The notes below the pieces were generated by a model. It was not told the origin of the DNA. It saw nothing but the letters and a program-made list of their open reading frames with translations, and made no database searches. From Desulfitobacterium_A sp034927245 (GTDB lineage Bacteria; Bacillota; Desulfitobacteriia; Desulfitobacteriales; Desulfitobacteriaceae): a stretch of DNA of 64,000 bases. This document shows, piece after piece, positions 25,944 through 35,330 of this stretch. The position numbers were made by a program, and so were the translations under genes. The DNA is taken from positions 1 through 64,000 of the forward strand of contig NZ_JAYFQK010000049.1 in the NCBI RefSeq assembly GCF_034927245.1. The letters run 5' to 3'. Positions within the stretch are counted from its first letter, which is position 1. The number at the start of each line of letters is the position of its first letter.

Positions 25944-27401
25944 TTACGAACGATCTTCAAGATCGACTTCTTCGAGGGAAATCAATTTCGTTTTGTGCTT
26001 AATTTTGTAGGCTAACCAAACAACGAAAAAGGCGATTAAGCCAATGTAGGACACAAACATCGAGTTCCAATCAATACCCTCCGCTGAAAGGGCTTGATAA
26101 CCTTGTCCAATAATAATGAATATGCAAAGGACTAAAGCTAAAATCGGCCCGGTAGGGAAATTTTTAGCAACATAAGGCAAATCTTCTAAATCTCGTCCCT
26201 GAGCAAGATAGGCCTTTCGGAAACGATAATGGGCAATTGCAATACCGACCCACGTTACAAATCCAGCCATACCCGAAGCATTCAATAACCAAATATACAC
26301 AACGCCATCTCCAAAGTAAGAAGCCAAGAAAGCGAGTGTTCCAACTAATGATGTAATAATCAGGGCATTGACCGGAACCCCTCTGTTATCCAATTTTCCT
26401 AAGAATTGCGGAGCTTTGCCATCACGCGCTAAATCCCAGAGCATACGCGTTGATGCGTACATTCCTGAATTACCCGCCGATAATACAGAGGTTAAAATAA
26501 TTGCATTCATCACTGAAGCAGCAAAGGCGATACCCGCTCTTTCGAAAACTAAGGTAAACGGACTAACCGCTATATCCTCACTTAAAAGGCGAGGGTCTGT
26601 AAATGGAATAATCATACCAATGACGAAAATCGCTAAAATGTAAAATAAAAGAATCCGCCAGAATACAGATTTGATCGCTTTAGGAATATCTCTCTCCGGG
26701 TCTTCACTTTCACCTGCTGTGATGCCGAGAAGTTCCGTGCCTTGGAAGGAGAACCCCGCAACCATGAAAACGCCAAGAATACTAAAGAATCCCCCATGGA
26801 TCGGCCCGCCATCCGCGAAGAAATTCGTAAATCCAATCGGATCATTGCCGCCCATAATTCCCAGAATGATGAGAATACCAACGATAATAAAGACAATAAC
26901 CGTAACCACTTTAATCATGGCAAACCAATATTCCGCCTCACCAAAGCCTTTAACAGACAGATAATTGAGCAGAAACATAACAACCAAGGCTATTCCGCTC
27001 CAAAAAAAAGAAGGACTATCTGGAAACCAAAACTTCATAATTAAAACGACGGCCGACAATTCGGCTGCGATAGTAATCGCCCAGTTATACCAGTAATTCC
27101 AGCCAATGGCAAAACCGAAGGCTGGGTCGACAAACCGGGTCGCGTAAACGCGGAAAGAACCCGCTACCGGAATATAGGCAGCCATCTCCGCGAGACTTGT
27201 CATTAAATAATAAACCATAACGCCAATAGCTGCGTAGGCAATCAGTGCTCCGCCAGATCCGGCTTGGTGAATCGCTCCGCCACTGGCCAGGAAGAGACCG
27301 GTTCCAATCGTTCCCCCTAAAGAGATCAAGGACAGATGACGGGATTTTAAACTTCTTCTCAACTGAGTCTCATGAGTCTGCAATGTTACATTTTCCACCA
27401 A
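25944..27401 (-). CDS. lysP: Lysine-specific APC permease (LysP-like)
   Basis: 485 aa with about 12 membrane helices of the amino acid-polyamine-organocation superfamily. It carries the signature SLGGTIGTGLFLASGGAIHQAG after TM1 entry, and FQGTELLGITAGESEDPERDIPKAI, typical of the LysP/GabP/AroP branch. By sequence the substrate would be open, but a lysine riboswitch directly upstream (27498-27677) makes lysine uptake the best assignment. The start is TTG 27401 (or GTG 27398) with AGGAGG upstream. It is monocistronic with its own terminator. Confidence 0.9.
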   Translation of the reverse strand: MVENVTLQTHETQLRRSLKSRHLSLISLGGTIGTGLFLASGGAIHQAGSGGALIAYAAIGVMVYYLMTSLAEMAAYIPVAGSFRVYATRFVDPAFGFAIGWNYWYNWAITIAAELSAVVLIMKFWFPDSPSFFWSGIALVVMFLLNYLSVKGFGEAEYWFAMIKVVTVIVFIIVGILIILGIMGGNDPIGFTNFFADGGPIHGGFFSILGVFMVAGFSFQGTELLGITAGESEDPERDIPKAIKSVFWRILLFYILAIFVIGMIIPFTDPRLLSEDIAVSPFTLVFERAGIAFAASVMNAIILTSVLSAGNSGMYASTRMLWDLARDGKAPQFLGKLDNRGVPVNALIITSLVGTLAFLASYFGDGVVYIWLLNASGMAGFVTWVGIAIAHYRFRKAYLAQGRDLEDLPYVAKNFPTGPILALVLCIFIIIGQGYQALSAEGIDWNSMFVSYIGLIAFFVVWLAYKIKHKTKLISLEEVDLEDRS

Positions 27402-27436
27402 TTCAATTCCTCCTATTTATTAGGGAAGGAAAGCAT

Positions 27437-27470
27437 AAAAAAACAGCGTCAAAAGATCGACGCTGTTTAT
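27437..27470 (-). terminator. Lysine-riboswitch terminator (expression platform)
   Basis: Minus-strand stem AAACAGCGTC / GACGCTGTTT with an 8-base interior, followed by a T-run, between the aptamer and the permease start. It should form when lysine is bound. Confidence 0.85.
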
Positions 27471-27497
27471 CATTTATAAACCCGCTTAATCCTTCCG

Positions 27498-27677
27498 AAG
27501 ATAGCCCTCCACGTTTTGACTAAAACGTGACAGTAATGGCCCTATTCGGTGCCATCACCAGCCTGATCAGCCAAGGAATTGATCAAGCTTCGGCAACTTA
27601 TCCTTTCAAATAAAATCATTGATATCCAAGGTATCTCATTTATCCTACTCTAATAAGCCGCAGCCTCTACCTCATCG
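27498..27677 (-). promoter_or_regulatory. Lysine riboswitch (L-box)
   Basis: Read on the minus strand the leader contains, in order, GTAGAGGCTGCG, TTAGAGTA, GAAAGGATAAGTTGCCGAAGC, and finally GTGGAGGGCTATCTTC. These match the conserved core of the Bacillus lysC L-box (AGAGGTGCG, AGAGTA, GAAAGG, GTCGCCGAAGC, GGAGGGCTATCTC). A transcription terminator follows, so lysine should switch the permease off. Confidence 0.9.
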
Positions 27678-27749
27678 GTGAATGAGGAAGTATCTATATT
27701 CATATCCTTGATGATTATAGAACATAACGCGCATCCACGCAATGGATTG

Positions 27750-30311
27750 TTATGGAAGCACTTCAATCCCTTTCTTATCAAGTCTCACTCGAATTGTTCC
27801 CATATCATCCGTTCGATAAATCGGAATCTGACGGTCTTCCCAATACTTAAGGACATTAGAATTGGGATGGCCAAACGAATTCTTGCCGACAGAGATGATT
27901 ACCGTTTGGGGATCAATCTGATCAAGCCAATCCGTGACCAAAGAGAACCGACTCCCGTGATGGGGGATTTTAAAAAGATCGGCCGAGAAATCCTGCCCTG
28001 TCTTCATGATCTCTTCCATTTCTTCTTCCTCCATATCGGCTGTAAGCAGAACGCTTTGACCGTATGGGCTTTCCAAACGAAGGATAATCGAATTATTGTT
28101 CTCATCAGAATGAGTTCCCTCTAAGATCCCCCCGGGGGCCAGGACACTAATTTGAACCTCTGAGTCGAGGACAAGGCGATCACCGGCCGTCATTTTTCTG
28201 ACGCCTTTTTGAGCTAATTGAGTGACAAGTTCCGGAGTGAGTCCCCTTTCCTCCCCCCAGCCTTTCTCCCCGGATTTCGTCGCATCTTTTTTCGCTTCGA
28301 GACTCAGCCAATCCTCCCCATTCTCAGGTATCCCCACCCAGTCAACCGGTATTGCCCCTAAAATCGCACCCGCTCCCCCGACATGATCTGCATGAGCGTG
28401 AGTGAGGATGAGCGCATCCAGGCGGTTAATCCCCTTTTGCAGAAGATAGGGCAAAACAATCCTCTCACCCGCATCAAAGCGTGATGTCTTCGGCCCGGTA
28501 TCGACTAAAACTCGCGCTCCTTTCGGTGTTTCGATCAGAATACTGTCCCCTTGCCCCACATCAATAAACGTAACCTCAAGCGCATGCGGGGTATTCCAAG
28601 GACTCCAGAGTAAAAGCAAAACCAGAAAAATAAGAACAATACGTTCTCCCTTTAAACCGAATAAGGCAGCCTTTTCCCATAGTGCTCGATCTAGTTTAAG
28701 GCTTATAACTTCGGGAAATTCCTTATCTACCGGGAACGGCAATACTTTCTTTACCATACCGAAAATCTGTACACCAAGGAACCCAAGCCGCCGCCGTAAG
28801 CTGCGTACCCATACTTGAAGCGTAAATCTTACCCTTTCCTTCCCGATGAGTTGAACAGAAATTCCGCCATACCAGCACACCCAAAAAAGAATACCGGGGT
28901 TAACCACCCAAACATCAGCCAAAGGCATACGTGCCAATTGAAAGAGAATCCCACTTATCACCTCAAGCAGCCATAGACTCACCTGAAAAAGCGGCAGCGC
29001 CGCAAACGGCAAAAACGAAAAGATAACCCCGATTATCCCCAGTTGAAAAATACTTCCAAGGATAAAAAGAACTCCAAGATTGGCAATCACTCCAATCAGG
29101 GATAAGCGATGAAAGGTTGAGATCAGAAACGGCAAGGTTGCAATTTGGGCGGCACACGTTGTGGTCAAGGCAATCTTTAACGCTGGCGGCCAGCTTTTGA
29201 TCCGTTGAATCTGCATCAACCTTGGACTTAAAACAATAATTCCCCAAGTTGCCATAAACGATAATTGAAACCCGATATCTTTTAGATTCAAAGGCTGCCA
29301 AAAGAATAAAATAAGGGCAGCCAGCAAAAGCCCGCGCAAAGAATGGCTTCTACCCGATCCTAATCTTCCAAGCAGTACCAGAACACCCATCAGCGTAGCT
29401 CTAAGAATGGGCGGATTACCTCCGCACAGAATTGCGTAAAACACTAAGACAAGAATTGTAATACCCGTCCTGGGGAGGGACGGCAGAAACCTTAAAACTC
29501 CCCAGCATAAAATAAAAAGGAAAGCAACGTTTGAACCCGAAGCCGAGAATACATGATAAACTCCCGTAATCCGGTATTGTTCCAGATCCTCCTCTGGAAT
29601 CCGGCTCGTATCTCCAAAGAGAATTCCCTCCAACACCCCCGTTTGCGATGAGGAAATTTGCTCCAATAATTGTCGGACCCGGGAGCGAAGGGTCCAACTG
29701 AACGGCGGGTCTCCCGGTGTAATAATCTCGGCATTGCCCTTGGCCGTGATTCCTCCGGAAAACCCGCGTACCGCATAATAGAGCGGTAGATCAAATTGTC
29801 CGGCCGTTCCCGGGGGTTTGGGTTGTTCTATTTTTGCCGTAAAACGAAGGGTATCGCCGGGTCGAACCAATGTCCATCCCTCAGGCAGTTCACCCCCTGC
29901 GTTAGGATAAACCTTGAGACGATATTTCTTACCGCGGAAATTGCCTTGCCCTTGTTTCTCAGTCGTTTGAGAATCGTCGATAATTACAAAACTTCCCGTT
30001 GCCCCATCCTCACCGGTGTTCCAATCCGTTAATTCGCCGGTAACTTGGACACGATCCAGAACTAGGGGCGGCTCTATATTTAGACTTCCCATATAGCCAT
30101 AGAGAAGGCCGGCTAAAACCCCGGCACCAAGGATCAAAATTTCCGGACGAAAAGAGAGACCCCAGAAATCGCGGGGTCTCCACAAAACAATCCGCAACGC
30201 GAGCATGACAAAAACCCCCAGAACAAAAAGGCGTACGGATTCCGGGGTATAGACACCGATAAGCCCCCCAAGAAGAAGTGAGGCTATTCGCCTAGTCCAA
30301 AGATCACTCAT
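27750..30311 (-). CDS. comEC: DNA internalisation competence protein ComEC/Rec2
   Basis: 853 aa. An N-terminal hydrophobic block (about 5-70) and an OB-like external domain (about 75-200) precede the competence membrane domain (GILFGDTSRIPEEDLEQYRITGVYHVFSASGSNVAFLF, about 225-500). The C-terminal metallo-beta-lactamase domain has DVGQGDSILIETP, LTHAHADHVGGAG and KIPHHGSRFS, supporting a nuclease or metal-dependent role. ComEC forms the transformation channel. The ATG overlaps the comEA stop by 4 bp. Natural transformation is not shown for this organism. Confidence 0.94.
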   Translation of the reverse strand: MSDLWTRRIASLLLGGLIGVYTPESVRLFVLGVFVMLALRIVLWRPRDFWGLSFRPEILILGAGVLAGLLYGYMGSLNIEPPLVLDRVQVTGELTDWNTGEDGATGSFVIIDDSQTTEKQGQGNFRGKKYRLKVYPNAGGELPEGWTLVRPGDTLRFTAKIEQPKPPGTAGQFDLPLYYAVRGFSGGITAKGNAEIITPGDPPFSWTLRSRVRQLLEQISSSQTGVLEGILFGDTSRIPEEDLEQYRITGVYHVFSASGSNVAFLFILCWGVLRFLPSLPRTGITILVLVFYAILCGGNPPILRATLMGVLVLLGRLGSGRSHSLRGLLLAALILFFWQPLNLKDIGFQLSFMATWGIIVLSPRLMQIQRIKSWPPALKIALTTTCAAQIATLPFLISTFHRLSLIGVIANLGVLFILGSIFQLGIIGVIFSFLPFAALPLFQVSLWLLEVISGILFQLARMPLADVWVVNPGILFWVCWYGGISVQLIGKERVRFTLQVWVRSLRRRLGFLGVQIFGMVKKVLPFPVDKEFPEVISLKLDRALWEKAALFGLKGERIVLIFLVLLLLWSPWNTPHALEVTFIDVGQGDSILIETPKGARVLVDTGPKTSRFDAGERIVLPYLLQKGINRLDALILTHAHADHVGGAGAILGAIPVDWVGIPENGEDWLSLEAKKDATKSGEKGWGEERGLTPELVTQLAQKGVRKMTAGDRLVLDSEVQISVLAPGGILEGTHSDENNNSIILRLESPYGQSVLLTADMEEEEMEEIMKTGQDFSADLFKIPHHGSRFSLVTDWLDQIDPQTVIISVGKNSFGHPNSNVLKYWEDRQIPIYRTDDMGTIRVRLDKKGIEVLP

Positions 30312-30985
30312 GGGCCAACAGTCAGCATCGAAGCCATTTTTTCATAGGTCTTTGCCCCGATCCCTGAGACCCCTTGTAAATCTTCCGGCTTGCTGAAAGC
30401 GCCATGCTCGTTCCGATATTGGATAATCCGTTCAGCCAGTGCGGGGCCAATCCCCGGAAGCTTATCCAACTCAGAAGCTCCGGCGGTGTTAATATTGATT
30501 AGATTTGAGCCTGTTCCAGAAACATTATTAGCAGTATTTGCTGTATTAGCAGCATTAGACGTATTAGCTGTATTGGCTGCATTAGTACCATTTGGGCTAT
30601 TTGCCCCGATACCGCTTTGATTCGTAGAATTCTGCCCTTCCGGAAGCTGGGCGGCAGGTTTATACGGAACATTTATTTTCTGGCCGTCTTTGAGTTTCTC
30701 CGCCAAATTCATCAGATCGATATTAGCCTCAGGCAGAAGCTTGACATGATCCAAAGCATCATTGAGCCGGGCATCGACAGGCAAGTGAACAAGTCCGGGT
30801 TTTTCAACGGCACCGGCAATATAAACCACAATTTCCCGATTTGAACTTGTTTTTTCGAGGGAAACTGCCGGTTTATGCGGCAAGAAGAACTTCCAACCTG
30901 CTGCAACAAGCAAAATGACCAAAACTCCCCACCATATGTATCGCATTTTCCGCTCCATACCCTTGCCCCCCCCAAAAGCCCGCAT
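30308..30985 (-). CDS. comEA: Competence protein ComEA (helix-hairpin-helix)
   Basis: About 225 aa from ATG 30985; ATG 30958 (MERKMRYIWWG) is equally possible. An N-terminal TM anchor (YIWWGVLVILLVAAGWKFF) is followed by a SLBB-like domain (VVYIAGAVEKPGLVHLP), a low-complexity Asn/Ala/Thr spacer and a C-terminal tandem HhH DNA-binding domain (NINTAGASELDKLPGIGPALAERIIQYR, LQGVSGIGAKTYEKM). It binds incoming DNA and hands it to ComEC. A run of eight G (30973-30966 on the minus strand) between the two candidate starts could slip. Confidence 0.92.
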   Translation of the reverse strand: MRAFGGGKGMERKMRYIWWGVLVILLVAAGWKFFLPHKPAVSLEKTSSNREIVVYIAGAVEKPGLVHLPVDARLNDALDHVKLLPEANIDLMNLAEKLKDGQKINVPYKPAAQLPEGQNSTNQSGIGANSPNGTNAANTANTSNAANTANTANNVSGTGSNLININTAGASELDKLPGIGPALAERIIQYRNEHGAFSKPEDLQGVSGIGAKTYEKMASMLTVGP

Positions 30986-31149
30986 GATATCCTGTTCTTC
31001 TCTCCTTTTCCTTAGATTTCCTCCCTCGAATTTCGCAAAGTCCTGTCGATTCCTTGAATATACCTCAATCCAAACAAAGGGTTCCATAGAATGAACTTAC
31101 CGTTCATACTACAGAACCCTTGACTTCTTGATTTCTTAATTTCTTTATT

Positions 31150-33636
31150 CTACTTCACAACTACGTTTACGAGTTTACCCGGTACCGTAATCACCTTAAC
31201 GATTTCCTTACCCTTCGTCCATTCCTGAAGTTTTGGCAAGTTCCGTACGGTTTGCTCCAGCTCTTGAGCTGAAATCTCAGCGGGAACCTGAATTCGATCC
31301 CGCAGCTTTCCGTTCACTTGCAGGATTACTGTAACTTCATCCTGAACCAAAGCCGATTCATCCACTTGAGGCCAAGGCTGCTTATGAATACTTTCGGTAT
31401 AACCCAGTCCCGCCCAAAGTTCTTCAGTGATATGGGGGGCAAACGGTGCCAGCGTTATAATAATGGTTTCCAGCGCTTCACGCTCAACTTCGGGATTAGC
31501 CTTTGGCTGTTCTTTGTAAAGATAAAGAGCATTGACCAATTCCATAATCGAGCTTACTGCCGTGTTAAAGTTAAAACGGGTTCCGATATCTGACGTTACC
31601 TTTTGAATCGTCAGATGGGTTTGCCGACGCATTTCCTTGGCCGAAGCATCGAGTTTGCCAAAGCTCTGTTCACGGTTTCCTTTCGTGCCTTGAACAGCGT
31701 CCGCAAATTGTCCCACTAAACGCCAAACGCGGTTTAAGAAGCGGAAGCACCCTTCGACCCCTTGATCGCTCCATTCAAGATCCCGTTCCGGCGGCGCAGC
31801 AAACAGAATAAAGAGACGCGCCGTATCTGCGCCATATTTTCCGATAATTTCTTCCGGACTGACAATATTGCCCTTCGACTTGGACATTTTTGAACCATCC
31901 AGGCAAACCATACCTTGCGTCAGCAGATTCTCAAACGGCTCATCCACTTTAAGATAACCAAAATCGCGTAACGCTTTTGTAAAGAAGCGAGAGTAAAGAA
32001 GATGCAAAATAGCATGTTCAACCCCGCCGACATACTGGTCGACATTCATCCATTGATCAACAGCTTCCCGAGAGAAAGGCAGGGTATTGTTTTTAGGATC
32101 GGTATAACGAAGATAATACCAAGAAGAACACATAAATGTATCCATGGTATCTGTTTCACGTTGAGCCTTACCGCCGCATTGCGGACACGTTGTTTCCTTA
32201 AAACTCTCAGACGTCGCGAGTGGATTTTCTCCGGCTTTGAAAACAACATCATCGGGAAGCAGCACCGGGAGTTGATCCTGGGGAACAGGTACGATTCCGC
32301 AATGCTCACAGTTCACCATCGGGATCGGTGCACCCCAGTAGCGTTGACGTGAGATCAGCCAATCCCGCAGGCGGAAGTTCACTTTGCGCTCACCAAAGCC
32401 ATCCTGCTCTGCTTTATCACACATTTTCACCATGGCTTCCCTATTGTTCATCCCATTATATTCCCCGGAATTCACCATCACTCCATCTTCATGGTTTGCC
32501 TCTTTAACAGGTTCATCTTTGGCTTCCGGAGACTTTCCTTCAGGCAAAATCACGCGGCGAATGGGCATCTGATATTTCGTTGCAAACTCAAAGTCCCGTT
32601 CATCATGGGCCGGAACCCCCATAACCGCGCCTGTTCCGTATTCAAAGAGGACATAATTGGCAATCCAAATCGGAACTTTTTCCCCGCTATAGGGATTGAT
32701 GCAGTAGGCACCTGTAAAAAGTCCCTCTTTTTCGGTCTCGCTGGAGGTTCGGGCAATTTCATTTAAACCTTTCATTTTATCAATAAAGGCCTGAACATCT
32801 ATTTCATATTCGGTTCCTGCGACAAGTTCCTTAACCAGCGGATGCTCAGGGGCCAAAACAACATAGCTTACGCCAAAAATCGTATCGACTCGCGTGGTAT
32901 AAACGCGGATCTTATCGCTGCGGTTTTCAACTTTAAAATCAACTTCTGTTCCTTCCGAACGGCCGATCCAGTTTCGCTGCATTGTTTTAACCTTTTCCGG
33001 CCATCCCGGCAGTTTATCCAAGTCATCGAGCAAGGATTGCGCATAATCCGTAATTTTAAAGAACCATTGCTCCAAATCCTTTTTCGTCACCGGTGTATCG
33101 CAACGCTCACAAGCCCCTTCCACAACCTGCTCATTGGCAAGAACGGTCGCACAGGAAGGGCACCAGTTCACAGCCGCCTTTTTCTTATAAACCAAACCGT
33201 GTTTATAAAACTCGAGGAACATCCACTGGGTAAACTTGTAATAATCCGGGTGGCATGTTGTCACTTCACGATCCCAATCATAAGAGATTCCCATTTCCTG
33301 AAGCTGTCGCCTCATATTCGCGATATTTTTCCATGTCCATTCTGCCGGAGGGGTCTGATGCTTAATCGCTGCATTTTCCGCCGGCAGTCCAAAGGAATCC
33401 CAGCCAATCGGATGAAGCACATTGAAGCCCTGCATCCGTTTAAAACGAGCAAGGACATCGACAATAGAATAATTGCGGACATGCCCCATATGAAGATTAC
33501 CGGAGGGATAAGGGAACATCGCTAAGGCGTAGAACTTAGGTTTATCTGAATGATCTTCTGCCTTATACGCTTTTTCTTCCAGCCATTTTTTCTGCCATTT
33601 CCGCTCAATCTCAGCAAATGAATACTTTTCCTGCAT
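31150..33636 (-). CDS. leuS: Leucyl-tRNA synthetase
   Basis: 828 aa class I synthetase. It has the HIGH-type motif (PYPSGNLHMGHVRNYS), zinc-type cysteines (CPSCATVLANEQ..CERC), the CP1 editing domain with TTRVDTIFGVSY and the KMSKS loop (DGSKMSKSKGNIVSPEE). A C-terminal anticodon domain and LeuRS-specific tail complete it. The start ATG has GGAGG upstream. Expression is controlled by a T-box leader at 33679-33905. Confidence 0.97.
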   Translation of the reverse strand: MQEKYSFAEIERKWQKKWLEEKAYKAEDHSDKPKFYALAMFPYPSGNLHMGHVRNYSIVDVLARFKRMQGFNVLHPIGWDSFGLPAENAAIKHQTPPAEWTWKNIANMRRQLQEMGISYDWDREVTTCHPDYYKFTQWMFLEFYKHGLVYKKKAAVNWCPSCATVLANEQVVEGACERCDTPVTKKDLEQWFFKITDYAQSLLDDLDKLPGWPEKVKTMQRNWIGRSEGTEVDFKVENRSDKIRVYTTRVDTIFGVSYVVLAPEHPLVKELVAGTEYEIDVQAFIDKMKGLNEIARTSSETEKEGLFTGAYCINPYSGEKVPIWIANYVLFEYGTGAVMGVPAHDERDFEFATKYQMPIRRVILPEGKSPEAKDEPVKEANHEDGVMVNSGEYNGMNNREAMVKMCDKAEQDGFGERKVNFRLRDWLISRQRYWGAPIPMVNCEHCGIVPVPQDQLPVLLPDDVVFKAGENPLATSESFKETTCPQCGGKAQRETDTMDTFMCSSWYYLRYTDPKNNTLPFSREAVDQWMNVDQYVGGVEHAILHLLYSRFFTKALRDFGYLKVDEPFENLLTQGMVCLDGSKMSKSKGNIVSPEEIIGKYGADTARLFILFAAPPERDLEWSDQGVEGCFRFLNRVWRLVGQFADAVQGTKGNREQSFGKLDASAKEMRRQTHLTIQKVTSDIGTRFNFNTAVSSIMELVNALYLYKEQPKANPEVEREALETIIITLAPFAPHITEELWAGLGYTESIHKQPWPQVDESALVQDEVTVILQVNGKLRDRIQVPAEISAQELEQTVRNLPKLQEWTKGKEIVKVITVPGKLVNVVVK

Positions 33637-33678
33637 AAAAACTTCCTCCTTAGAAATCTACTGAAGATAAAATAATAA

Positions 33679-33905
33679 GCCCTCATCCCCAAAGGGACGA
33701 GAGCCTGCTCCCGCGGTACCACCCAATTTTATAATCCACTTCAATCGCTTTTAACGGCTCGCACCGGTATCCATTATAATCTGGACACAGCTCCGGGGTG
33801 AGTTCACCAAGCTTTTAGAGCAGCTTGCACCATCCGCTGCCTCTCTATATCCCAAACTCTTGATTACTATTCCCTTTCGACGCTTTTGACTATTAAACAA
33901 ACATA
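33679..33905 (-). promoter_or_regulatory. T-box leader of leuS
   Basis: On the minus strand the leader has a stem I region with GTGAACTCACC, in which CTC is a plausible leucine specifier. The canonical T-box TGGGTGGTACCGCGG follows at 33725-33711, then a terminator with stem CTCTCGTCCC / GGGGATGAGGG and a TTATTATTTT run (33705-33679). Uncharged tRNA-Leu should favour the antiterminator and leuS expression. Confidence 0.93.
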
Positions 33906-33913
33906 TTATATCT

Positions 33914-33943
33914 ATAATAGTATAGTCTTCCTTAATGTGTCAA
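33914..33943 (-). promoter_or_regulatory. Candidate promoter of the leuS T-box transcript
   Basis: On the minus strand TTGACA (33943-33938), an 18-bp spacer and TATTAT (33919-33914) precede the T-box leader. Confidence 0.55.
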
Positions 33944-33969
33944 TCTTAAACTTAGACTCAAAATTACAA

Positions 33970-34314
33970 CTAAATACTGAAGGAAACTTCTTTTGCATCT
34001 CCCCATAAACGCTCAAGATGATAAAAATCACGTTGATCCGGAATCATAACGTGGATTACGAGATCTCCGGCATCGATTAACACCCATTTCGCTTCAGGCA
34101 GTCCTTCCACATGTAAAACTGAAACTCCGCACTTAGGCAGTTTCTCCAGAAGATTATCGGTTATAGCCTTCACTTGTGTTGTCGTGTTACCGGTAACAAT
34201 CAAAAAATAATCGGTAACTGTCGATATTCCCTGTAAATTTAAGAGTATAGGATCATGTCCCTTTTTCTCTTCGATAACTTTTAATGCATCTTGTAATTGC
34301 TTATCTGTAAGCAA
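33970..34314 (-). CDS. rsfS: Ribosomal silencing factor RsfS
   Basis: 114 aa. Family segments are GISTVTDYFLIVTGNTTTQVKAI and VLHVEGLPEAKWVLIDAGDLVIHVMIPDQRDFYHLERLWGDA, which bind L14 and block 50S-30S joining in starved cells. The start is TTG 34314 with AAGGAGG seven bases upstream. It directly follows yqeK, part of the conserved nadD-yqeK-rsfS cluster. Confidence 0.95.
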   Translation of the reverse strand: MLTDKQLQDALKVIEEKKGHDPILLNLQGISTVTDYFLIVTGNTTTQVKAITDNLLEKLPKCGVSVLHVEGLPEAKWVLIDAGDLVIHVMIPDQRDFYHLERLWGDAKEVSFSI

Positions 34315-34315
34315 A

Positions 34316-34876
34316 TTAAATCCTCCTTTTCAAATCCTCGTAGGCTTTTAAAGTAAGCGGATGTATAATCAGCTTTTTCTGTTGAAGGTATTCTATGGTA
34401 TGTTCCATACAAGCCAAAGTTCCCTTTTCTAAATCATCATACAAGGATTGACGCAATTTGTCCACTTTCGGAAAATCACGGCCGGGTTCAACCAAATCGG
34501 CGCTATAAATCAGCATTTCCAATCTCGACATACCGGGAGTTCCTAACGTATGATGAGCTATGGCCGCGCAGATTTCCGGACTTATCTTCTTTTCCTTTTC
34601 CAGCCAGTAAGCCGCAATCGGACCATGCAGGACATAAGGCGCTGATTCATCTTCCGAATATTTTATGAGTCCCCAGTTTTGGGCAAGCTCGACTTGCCGC
34701 TTGAGAGGAACTTCCTTTGCCAAATCATGCAGATAAGCAGCAATCAAGGGTTCTTCCAGTTCCATGGCATTCAACATAGCCAGCTTACGTGCCATTTCGG
34801 CTACACCTTCGGTATGCTTAAAACGTTTTTGTGACATTGATTTTTGGGCTAAAGATCGTGCTTCGCTGACATTCAA
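34316..34876 (-). CDS. yqeK: HD-domain dinucleoside tetraphosphatase YqeK
   Basis: About 186 aa. HD-domain metal ligands are seen in RFKHTEGVAEMA, AYLHDLAKE and IAHHTLGTPGM. The family hydrolyses diadenosine tetraphosphate symmetrically. I place the start at TTG 34876. The longer ORF from 34954 begins inside the terminator hairpin of the upstream RRM gene and carries an unrelated hydrophobic leader, so it is rejected. It lies between the RRM gene and rsfS. Confidence 0.9.
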   Translation of the reverse strand: MNVSEARSLAQKSMSQKRFKHTEGVAEMARKLAMLNAMELEEPLIAAYLHDLAKEVPLKRQVELAQNWGLIKYSEDESAPYVLHGPIAAYWLEKEKKISPEICAAIAHHTLGTPGMSRLEMLIYSADLVEPGRDFPKVDKLRQSLYDDLEKGTLACMEHTIEYLQQKKLIIHPLTLKAYEDLKRRI

Positions 34877-34929
34877 TTTTTTCCAAATCCCTTTCAAAAA
34901 TATCAAAATACAAAGTGAATCTATAATAG

Positions 34930-34972
34930 CGAGAAGACCCTTCTCACTTGTCATTCGGAAAGGGTCTTCTCG
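34930..34972 (-). terminator. Strong hairpin terminator after the RRM gene
   Basis: Perfect 13-bp stem CGAGAAGACCCTT / AAGGGTCTTCTCG with a 17-base loop, 15 bp downstream of the RRM gene stop. The T-run on the minus strand is poor (CTATTATAG), so termination may be partial, letting yqeK be read from nadD. Confidence 0.7.
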
Positions 34973-34986
34973 TTAGAAACCTTAGT

Positions 34987-35241
34987 TTAATACTGTTGCT
35001 TGGGCTTTGCCTCATTTACAGTGAGAGGACGTCCTCCAAAATCCTTGCCGTTTAGATCCTGGGCCATACGTTCCGCATCATCATCGCCGACTTCGACAAA
35101 CCCAAATCCTCTCGAACGCCCTGTTTCCCGGTCAGTGATGATCCGGCTGCTAACAACCTCACCATATTGCGTGAAAAAGTTGGAGAGATCTTCTGTAGTT
35201 GTGTTCCATGGTAGATTTCCTACATATAGTGTCTTAGACAT
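34987..35241 (-). CDS. Small RRM-type RNA-binding protein
   Basis: 84 aa consisting of one RNA recognition motif: RNP2 LYVGNLPW at the N-terminus and RNP1 RGFGFVEV near residue 45, then a short charged tail. Single-RRM proteins of this size occur in cyanobacteria and some Firmicutes and Proteobacteria; their targets are mostly unknown. The start ATG 35241 has GAGGTGA eight bases upstream; a GTG at 35253 lies inside that site. It is inserted between nadD and yqeK, which are usually adjacent. Confidence 0.93.
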   Translation of the reverse strand: MSKTLYVGNLPWNTTTEDLSNFFTQYGEVVSSRIITDRETGRSRGFGFVEVGDDDAERMAQDLNGKDFGGRPLTVNEAKPKQQY

Positions 35242-35330
35242 GTGTACTGTCACCTCTTATTTCTGAATTCGTTTTTAGTATTGGCAAAACCTGATGAACT
35301 ATGCAAGCGTTTTCATCTCAAACCTTGGGG

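Noticed and set aside
34877..34954. N-terminal extension of YqeK as a membrane anchor
   Set aside because: The extension starts inside the terminator hairpin of the upstream gene and has no proper ribosome-binding site.
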